Origin: Phormidesmis priestleyi ULC007
GTDB taxonomy: Bacteria > Cyanobacteriota > Cyanobacteriia > Leptolyngbyales > Leptolyngbyaceae
Direction of reading: 5' to 3'
Assembly (NCBI RefSeq): GCF_001895925.1
Contig: NZ_MPPI01000012.1
Span: 90,923-154,922 of the forward strand
DNA: 64,000 bases
The notes beneath the pieces were generated by a model that saw nothing but the letters and a program-made list of their open reading frames with translations, was not told the origin of the DNA and did no database searches. The translations under genes were made by a program, and so were the position numbers. Numbering within the stretch: the first letter of the stretch is position 1; every line of letters begins with the position of its first letter. Shown here one piece after another: positions 8,518 to 16,400 of this stretch.

Positions 8518-9945
8518 ATGCAACACAAGAAGCATGCGTTAGTCATTGGCGGTAGTTTGGCAGGACTGTTAGTGGGTCGATCCCTGGCAAACCATTTCGA
8601 GCGCGTCACCATTGTGGAACGTGACATTTATCCCGATCAGCCTGCACCTCGCAAAGGTGTGCCTCACTCTCGCTTTCCGCATAGCCTCATGCTGCGGGGA
8701 CAACAAATTTTAGAACAGTTCTTCCCAGGACTCCGAGCAGAACTCGTTGCAGAGGGTGCGATCGAGGTAGACAGTATGAAAGACATGGCATTTTTGACCT
8801 CCGCAGGATGGACGACTCGGTGTTCCTCAGATTTGCGGCTGTTTACCTGTAGCCGAGACTTATTGGATTGGCGGATTCGTCATCGATTAGCGACATTTCC
8901 CAACGTGCAATTTCTGCAAGGAGCCAGCGTTACCGGATTGCTAACGGATGCAGAACACACGAAAATTGTTGGGGTATCGCTGCACCGACGTGCGAGTTCT
9001 ACTCCCCAATCAACCGAGGAACTCTACGCCGACCTGATTGTGGATGCGAGTGGAAAAGCGTCCCACGCGCCGCAGTGGTTGAGCGCATTGGGATATGATC
9101 CACCCCCCGAAACAGAAGTCAATGCGTTTGTGGGCTATGTTGCCCGCATCTACCAACCTCCAGCAGACCTATCGGTAGATTGGAAACTGTTGTTTGTGCC
9201 AACCGCTCCACCCCAGCGACAACGCGGTGGGGCAATTTTGCCGATCGAGGGCGATTTCTCCGAAGGGGAAACTGCTTCGCAATGCTCCGATCCCCGTAAC
9301 ACTCGTTGGATTGTGAGTTTAGTTGGGGGCAATCGCGATTATCCTCCCACCGACGAGGCTGGCTTTTTAGCTTTTGCTCGCAGTCTACCTACCCCAATCT
9401 TGGCAGAGGTGATTGAACAAGCTACCCCGCTCACGCCGATTTATGCTTATTACGGCAACGAAAATCGCTTGCGCCATTATGACCAACTCTCGGATTCACC
9501 CGCCCATTTTATTGCGGTTGGTCATGCGGCTTGCTTGCTGAATCCCACCTATGGACAAGCTATGACGGTTGCTGCACTTGAAGCCATGACTTTAGATCAA
9601 TTTTTCCAGCACCATGCGATCGACGATCTCAACCACCATACCCGCCACCTTCGACAACAATTGGCGAAAGCACATCGAGAAGCTTGGTTAGTTGCAACGG
9701 GTGTAGATTACCGTTACCGCAACACGCCGGGCAAACCGATTAGCGCGGCTACTCGATTTGTGAGTTGGTATTGGGACCAACTGATGGAATTAATGGTCGA
9801 TCAAGCCAGGGTCTATCGTACTTTTATGGAAGTGCTGCACCTGCTTAAGCCCTCGATCGCGTTGTTTCAACCCTACATTTTGAGTCAGGTAGTGTGGCAT
9901 CGATTCAACAAGCGTTTGAGAAGGTTAAGGATTGGATTAGACTAA
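8518..9945 (+). CDS. FAD-dependent oxidoreductase/monooxygenase of the NRPS cluster
   Basis: 475 residues. The N-terminal Rossmann dinucleotide loop VIGGSLAGLLVGRSLA (about 9-24) is followed by an acidic strand end (TIVERD), and the FAD-ribityl region is at about residues 335-345 (AVGHAACLLNPTYGQ, with the GHAA-x-x-xNPTYGQG-type motif of this group). This places it among flavin monooxygenase/halogenase-like enzymes. The substrate is unknown. No separate NAD(P)H domain is seen. It is the first plus-strand gene before the synthetases and probably oxidises a precursor or the released peptide. A palindromic repeat at 9259-9284 adds an EGETASQ segment in frame. ATG 8518 is used. Confidence 0.85.
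   Translation: MQHKKHALVIGGSLAGLLVGRSLANHFERVTIVERDIYPDQPAPRKGVPHSRFPHSLMLRGQQILEQFFPGLRAELVAEGAIEVDSMKDMAFLTSAGWTTRCSSDLRLFTCSRDLLDWRIRHRLATFPNVQFLQGASVTGLLTDAEHTKIVGVSLHRRASSTPQSTEELYADLIVDASGKASHAPQWLSALGYDPPPETEVNAFVGYVARIYQPPADLSVDWKLLFVPTAPPQRQRGGAILPIEGDFSEGETASQCSDPRNTRWIVSLVGGNRDYPPTDEAGFLAFARSLPTPILAEVIEQATPLTPIYAYYGNENRLRHYDQLSDSPAHFIAVGHAACLLNPTYGQAMTVAALEAMTLDQFFQHHAIDDLNHHTRHLRQQLAKAHREAWLVATGVDYRYRNTPGKPISAATRFVSWYWDQLMELMVDQARVYRTFMEVLHLLKPSIALFQPYILSQVVWHRFNKRLRRLRIGLD
9259..9284. repeat. Short palindromic repeat inside the oxidoreductase gene
   Basis: CTCCGAAGGGGAAACTGCTTCG differs by one base in the core from the repeat at 174-200. It is read in the same frame in both genes, giving EGETASQ here and EGGTASQ there. 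Confidence 0.75.
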
Positions 9946-10122
9946 CTCAATCCGCGAGTCCAGTCATCTTCAGTTTTCATCCTTGGGCATCATAATGGGA
10001 TACTCACACCTCATAAAAACATTAGCGCACCTATACTCCGTTTAAAATCTATCTTAAAGCATAATCCTTAATCTAGCTTTCCCCTTACAACAGAGTGAGG
10101 TTAAATAGATTAGGTGTGAGTG

Positions 10123-13100
10123 ATGTCAGACAAACTGGATCAGGAGCGTGTTGAGGAAGATGTCTTTATCTTTCCAGCCTCGTTTGCTCAACAGCGCTTG
10201 TGGTTTATCGAACAACTGCTTCCTGGAGACTCTCTATACGTTATTCCACTTGTATTTCAGCTCACAGGTTCGCTACAGCGATCGAAATTTCATCAGAGTC
10301 TTCAAGCGATCGTTCATCGCCACGAAAGCCTCCGAACCACGTTTGATGTGGTAGATGGGCAATTAGTTCAGGTGGTTGCTCATGAGTTCCCAGTGCCGCT
10401 AAGGTTGACTGATTTACGGGCATTACCCACTAGCACTCGCGAAGACGCTGCACTGAGTCAGATCTGGCAGAAAATCCAGCAGCCTTTTCACCTAGTCAAA
10501 GAACCCTTGTTGCGAGTACAGCTATGGCGATTGCATGACACCGAACATCTGCTGCTGCTCGCATTGCATCACATTATTTTTGATGAGTGGTCAAGCGGTG
10601 TTTTGATCCGAGAGTTGGGCGAACTGTATGCGGCGTTAGTTGAAGATAAACCTGCTGCATTGCCGGAATTGCCCATTCAATATGCCGATTTTGCCCACTG
10701 GCAGCGAGAGTGGTTGCAGGGAGAGATGCTGAACACTCAGTTACGCTACTGGAGGCAGCAGTTAAAGAATGTCCCTCTTCTAGATTTGCCCGGTGCTGCT
10801 GCTCGTTCGTTGAGGCAAAGCCATCGGGGTGCCAGTCAATTACTGGAACTGCCGCAGTGGTTACTGAATGCCCTAGAAGAATTAAGTCAGCAGGCGGGCG
10901 TGACGCTGTTTATGACGCTTCTGGCGGCGTTTCAAACGTTACTGCATCGCTACACGGGACAGGAGGATATTGCGATCGGTTCTCCCATTGCCAATCGTCA
11001 TCGCAGCGAACTAGAAGGGTTAATTGGATTCTTGGTGAACAGCCTGGTGTTGCGAACTAGTCTGGCGGGTGATCCCACCTTTCGCGAGTTGTTAGAGCGG
11101 GTGCGGGAGGTCACACTAGCCGCGTATGCTCATCAAGATTTGCCGTTTGAAAAGCTGGTGGAGGAGTTGCAGCCTGTGCGGAGCCTCGGTCAAAATCCGC
11201 TATTTCAGGTGGTTTTTGCGTTGCAAAATACGCCGATGGAGCAACTGGTGTTACCGGGATTAGTGCTGAGTCCGGTGCAGTTTGAAACTAAGACTGCGCG
11301 CTTTGACCTGGAGCTATATGTCTGGAAATGCACAGATAACTTCAGGAACTTGTGGGGTAAGGGTTGGCAGCAATCTGATGGGTTACGCGGTGTGATAGTC
11401 TACAACACCGATTTGTTTGATTCAGCAACAATCGCATCTCTGCGACATCATTTTCAGACGCTGTTAGAGGGTATTGTTGCGAATCCAGATACTCATCTCT
11501 CTGCACTACCCTTATTAACCAGTGAAGAACAACGAGAGTTGTTACAGCATTGGCATAGAAGCCCATCCAGCTATCCTATAAATACTTGTATTCATCAACA
11601 ATTTGAATCGCAGGTCAGTCAAAGACCTACGGCGATCGCGGTCAAATTTGGTAGTCAACAATTCACCTATCAGGCGTTAAATCAGGGCAGCAATCAACTG
11701 GCGCGGTATTTGCAGAGGCTAGGGATTAGGGCTGAAATGCCTGTTGGAATTTGTCTAGAGCGCGGAGTTGAGGCGATCGCGGCAATGCTGGCGGTGCTAA
11801 AAGCGGGTGGCGCTTACGTTCCTCTTGATCCTAGTTATCCAATGGAGCGACTACACTTTGTGTTGAAGGATGCCGAAATCGCGGTGGTATTGACCCAGAA
11901 AGACTGGGCAGATTCACTTCAAACCAACAAAACGACGGTCATTTGTCTGGAACAGGAATGGGACAAGATCGCCCAGGAGTCGGATGAGAATCTGTCTACG
12001 CCTTGTACAGCAGAGCAGCTTGCCTATGTGATTTATACCTCTGGTTCAACCGGAACACCCAAAGGAGTCTCGGTGCCGCATCGGGCTGTGAATCGCTTAG
12101 TATGCGAGACTAACTATGTTCACATAGAACCGGGCGATCGTGTTGCACAGGTGGCAAACCTCGCCTTTGATGCAGCAACCTTTGAAGTGTGGGGCGCATT
12201 ACTAAATGGTGCTCAACTCATTGGAGTTGAGCGGGAAATAACGCTTTCGCCCCTTGGTTTTGTTACTGAATTGCAGCAGCAGCAAATTAGTATCTTGTTC
12301 TTGACAACGGCATTATTCAACCAAACAGTTAGTCAAATTCCCGATGCCTTTCGATCGCTCAAATATCTGCTGTTTGGCGGTGAGAGGGTGAGTGTCGATC
12401 GGGTACGCTCTGTGCTGCAACAGGGCAAACCCCAGCATCTAATTCATGTATATGGGCCCACCGAAAATACGACATTTTCCACCTGGCATGAAGTACAGGA
12501 CGTTCCAGAGAACGCTACGACGATTCCCATTGGTCAGGCGATCGCCAATACTCAGGTTTACTTGTTGGATGCAAATATGAATCCGGTTCCACCGGGCGTT
12601 AATGGTGAAATTTATTTGGGCGGCGCTGGACTAGCACGGGGGTATTTGAATTGTCCAAAATTGACAGCGGAAAAGTTTATTAGTGCTGAGTTCGCAGTAC
12701 TTTATAAAACAGGCGATCGCGCCCTTTACCGTTCCGATGGTAATCTTGAGTTTTTGGGACGAACAGATTTTCAAATCAAGATTCGAGGGTTTCGGGTAGA
12801 ATTAGGCGAGATTGAAGCGATTTTTGCTCAACATCCGATGGTACAAACGGCAGTAGTCGTTGTGCGTGAGATGGAAAGCGACTCTCCTGCGGAGACGCTA
12901 CGCGAGCGTCAGTTGGTTGCCTATATTGTCCCTAAATCAGCGATACCAACTGAGCGTGAACTGCGATCGTTTCTCAAAACAAAATTACCTACCTACATGC
13001 TGCCTGCTGCATTCGTGGTGTTGGACACGCTTCCCCTCACTGTCAATGGCAAGGTAGATCAGAAGGCACTGCCACCTCCTAACCTCACCGTTGCGAGGGA

Positions 13101-13425
13101 GATAAGTCCGACCATTGCACCCACAACCTCTCTGGAAGCGTCTCTGGAAGAACTTTGGACTCAGCTATTAGGACGGAAACAGGTGAGCATTCACGACAAT
13201 TTCTTTGAACTGGGCGGACATTCCCTGCTGGCAACTCAGCTTGTCTCGCGCATTCGCGATCGGTTTCAGATAGAATTGCCACTCCGAAGCGTATTTGAAA
13301 CTCCTACGATCGCAGAACTAGCACAAAAGATTGAAGCGTTGAGATGGGCAACTCAGACAGATAGCATTACAGTTAATAACGGCAAAGCATCAGGATTGCA
13401 ACGACGTGAGGAAGTAGAACTATGA
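10123..13425 (+). CDS. Nonribosomal peptide synthetase, module 1 (C-A-T)
   Basis: 1100 residues. Domain order: condensation (about 15-455; active-site HHIIFDE near 150), adenylation (about 490-985; A3 YTSGSTGTPKG near 638, A5 YGPTEN, A8 GFRVELGEIE, A10 NGKVD near 976) and a carrier domain (DNFFELGGHSLL, phosphopantetheine serine near 1033). There is no thioesterase. Reading the A-domain pocket by eye gives D-A-F-F-L-G-V-T-F-K, which fits a branched aliphatic amino acid (Ile or Val); this is inference. A condensation domain at the very start suggests that the first residue is acylated, unless the domain is idle. GTG at 10120 is immediately before the ATG. The stop overlaps the next start in ATGA, so the two synthetases are translationally coupled. 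A palindromic repeat lengthens the loop after A8. Confidence 0.95.
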   Translation: MSDKLDQERVEEDVFIFPASFAQQRLWFIEQLLPGDSLYVIPLVFQLTGSLQRSKFHQSLQAIVHRHESLRTTFDVVDGQLVQVVAHEFPVPLRLTDLRALPTSTREDAALSQIWQKIQQPFHLVKEPLLRVQLWRLHDTEHLLLLALHHIIFDEWSSGVLIRELGELYAALVEDKPAALPELPIQYADFAHWQREWLQGEMLNTQLRYWRQQLKNVPLLDLPGAAARSLRQSHRGASQLLELPQWLLNALEELSQQAGVTLFMTLLAAFQTLLHRYTGQEDIAIGSPIANRHRSELEGLIGFLVNSLVLRTSLAGDPTFRELLERVREVTLAAYAHQDLPFEKLVEELQPVRSLGQNPLFQVVFALQNTPMEQLVLPGLVLSPVQFETKTARFDLELYVWKCTDNFRNLWGKGWQQSDGLRGVIVYNTDLFDSATIASLRHHFQTLLEGIVANPDTHLSALPLLTSEEQRELLQHWHRSPSSYPINTCIHQQFESQVSQRPTAIAVKFGSQQFTYQALNQGSNQLARYLQRLGIRAEMPVGICLERGVEAIAAMLAVLKAGGAYVPLDPSYPMERLHFVLKDAEIAVVLTQKDWADSLQTNKTTVICLEQEWDKIAQESDENLSTPCTAEQLAYVIYTSGSTGTPKGVSVPHRAVNRLVCETNYVHIEPGDRVAQVANLAFDAATFEVWGALLNGAQLIGVEREITLSPLGFVTELQQQQISILFLTTALFNQTVSQIPDAFRSLKYLLFGGERVSVDRVRSVLQQGKPQHLIHVYGPTENTTFSTWHEVQDVPENATTIPIGQAIANTQVYLLDANMNPVPPGVNGEIYLGGAGLARGYLNCPKLTAEKFISAEFAVLYKTGDRALYRSDGNLEFLGRTDFQIKIRGFRVELGEIEAIFAQHPMVQTAVVVVREMESDSPAETLRERQLVAYIVPKSAIPTERELRSFLKTKLPTYMLPAAFVVLDTLPLTVNGKVDQKALPPPNLTVAREISPTIAPTTSLEASLEELWTQLLGRKQVSIHDNFFELGGHSLLATQLVSRIRDRFQIELPLRSVFETPTIAELAQKIEALRWATQTDSITVNNGKASGLQRREEVEL
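12878..12910. repeat. Double-hairpin repeat inserted in the NRPS adenylation domain
   Basis: Two adjacent inverted repeats are present, CTCC-TGC-GGAG and GACGCT-ACGCG-AGCGTC. They encode ESDSPAETLRERQ between VVVRE and LVAYIVP, where A domains normally have only a short loop of a few residues. The frame is kept. Confidence 0.65.
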
Positions 13426-16400
13426 CGAACAGTACAATCGTTGAATTCGTTTCCTATCTAAAAAGCCTGGATGTGCAAGTATTTGTTGAAGGCGATCGAG
13501 ATGCGTCCCTAAATGAGATTCGTTTGCGCTGTACTGCTCCAGAAGGAACACTGACCACCGAATTGCGCCAAGAATTAGCCGATCGCAAAGCTGAACTAGT
13601 TTCATACCTGCATGATCTGCGATCGCATTCGACTCAGCCAAATTCGATGATTCAACCCACTGTTCCGGGCAGGGTATTTCCCCTGTCTTTTGCTCAACAG
13701 CGATTGTGGTTTTTGTATCAACTCACACCCGATAACCCTTTCTATAATGTCCCTGCTGCTATTCGCTTAACAGGAACACTGGATCAAAATGCATTGCAGC
13801 GATCATTCCATGAAATTGTGCGTCGTCATGCTGCCCTTCGCGCTACATTTACGATTCTTGATGGGTCACCTGTTCAGGTCATTGAACCCGATGTCAAAGT
13901 TGAATTATCGGTTGTGAATCTGCAAACGGTTGCACTGAGCGATCGCGATCGCTTCAGCCAACAGTTAGCCACCGCTGAAGCACAACGCCCGTTTAATCTG
14001 ACAACCGATCGGCTGTTGCGAGTGACATTGCTGCAATTTGATTCAACTGAGTCGGTTTTGTTGCTGACGATGCATCATATCGTTGCCGACGGTTGGTCAT
14101 TAGGAGTCCTGATCCGGGAACTGGCTTGTTGCTATACAGCATTTGTTGAAAACCAAACGCCCATATTGCCACCATTACAGATTCAATACACTGATTTTTC
14201 CTGCTGGCAGCGTAACTGGTTACAGGGAGAAGTTTTAGAGGAACAACTAGCTTACTGGCGAGAGCAATTACGAGATTTGTCCGTGCTATGTCTGCCCAGC
14301 GATCGTCCCCGTCCTGCCGTTCAAACTTATCAGGGTGCAACCTACCTGCTACAAATTCCGCCTACTCTCACGCAGGCGCTAGAAGTCTTGAGCCAGCAAA
14401 CAGGAGCATCGTTATTTATGACCCTAATTGCTGCCTTTCAAACGTTGCTTTATCGCTATACGGGACAGGAGGATATTGCGATCGGTTCTCCCATCGCTAA
14501 TCGTCATCGAAGTGAGTTGGAAGGGCTGATCGGCTTTTTTGTGAACAGTTTGGTAATGCGATCGAATCTCTCTGATCATCCTACCTTTCGCGAATTGCTG
14601 GAGCGTGTTCGAGATGTTGCCTTGGAAGCATATAGGCATCAGGACTTACCGTTTGAGAAGTTGGTAGAAGAATTAGACCCAGAGCGGGATCTCAATCGTA
14701 ATCCCCTGTTTCAAGTTGCCTTTGCCCTACAAAATGCCCCCATGCAGCCATTAAAACTGCCGGGATTGATGCTAGAACCTGCACCCTTAGAATCAGGCAG
14801 CACTCGGTTTGATCTGGAGGTTCACCTGTGGGAACCAGCGCACGGACTGCGGAGTTTATGGACATCTCAGGAAGGGTTGAGTGGCTTTATTTCCTATAGT
14901 ACAGATTTGTTCGATCGCGACAGAATCAAGCGCCTAGTCGGACATTTCCAGACCTTACTAGAAGGCATTGTTACTAATCCCGATACTCGACTGTCAAACC
15001 TGCCTCTGCTCACAGCCGCAGAACAGCAGCAGATTTTTGCCGAATGGAACCCGATCGACACAGAATGCACGAACAATCATTGTTTCCACCAAATCTTTGA
15101 AGCACAGGTGCATGATACTCCAGAGGCGATCGCAATTGTGTCAGAACAGGGATCGCTCACCTATAGAGAACTCAACCAGCAAGCCGATCGTCTGGCGCAA
15201 ACATTGAGACAGATGGGAGTCCGAGCCGATGATCTGGTGGGGCTGTGTGTCGATCGTGCCGACATAGTGATCGGGATTCTGGGAATTCTCAAAGCCGGGG
15301 GAGCCTATGTGCCACTCGACCCCAATTATCCGAGCGATCGACTGCACTTCATGTTGACCGACACGCAGGTTTCAATTCTGCTAACGCAATCTTGGTTAGT
15401 TGAATCCTTGCCAGTATCGCAAGCGAAGATACTTTGTCTAGATCAACCATTACCGCTGAACCTGGAACCTTGTGAGGTAGTTCCCTTAACTCCTGAGCAT
15501 CTTGCCTATGTCATCTATACCTCTGGCTCCACAGGTACACCTAAAGGAGTTCTTCTGTCGCATCGCGGTTTGTGTAACATTGTTGAGGCACAGCAGCACG
15601 TCTTTCACTCGTCCCGCAACAGTCGTATTCTTCAATTCAGTTCTCTGAGTTTTGATGCCTCCATTTTCGAGATTGCGCTGGCATTTGGCTCCGGTGGTAC
15701 GTTGTATATTTCCCCCAAAGCCGCCCAGCTACCAGGAATGTCACTGGTGCAATTTCTAAAAGATAACGCGATTACCCATGCTCTGCTAACTCCGGCAGTG
15801 TTGGCTGTGCTGCCATTTGCGGAACTACCTGCCCTTCAAGTGCTGATTACAGGCGGAGAAGCTTGCTCTAGTCAAGTGGTCGATCGCTGGGCAGCAAATC
15901 GGCACTTCTTCAATGCCTATGGGCCCACAGAAACTACCATCTGGGCAACCGTTGCCGAACTCTATCCCGGTAACAATCCACTGAAGATCGGTCGTCCTAT
16001 CCTGAATACTCAGGTGTATATTCTAGATGCTAACTTGAATCTTGTTCCCGTAGGCATCCCAGGCGAGTTATATATCGGCGGACAAGGACTAGCTCGGGGC
16101 TATCTCAATCGTCCAGAGTTGACGGCCGAGAGATTTATTGATCTAGGATTGCCGAACTCTAAAACTCAAACTCTAAAAACAACTCGCCTTTACAAGACTG
16201 GCGATCGCGCCTGCTACTGCACCGATGGCACAATTGAGTTTCTGGGTCGAGTCGATCACCAAATTAAAATCCGGGGTTTCCGGGTAGAATTGGGCGAAAT
16301 CGAAGCGACATTAGAACGTCATTCAGCAATCCGAGATGCGGTTGTGATCACTTCAGGAGAGACATCTAGCGAGATGCGTCTGATCGCTTACTTCAGCCTC

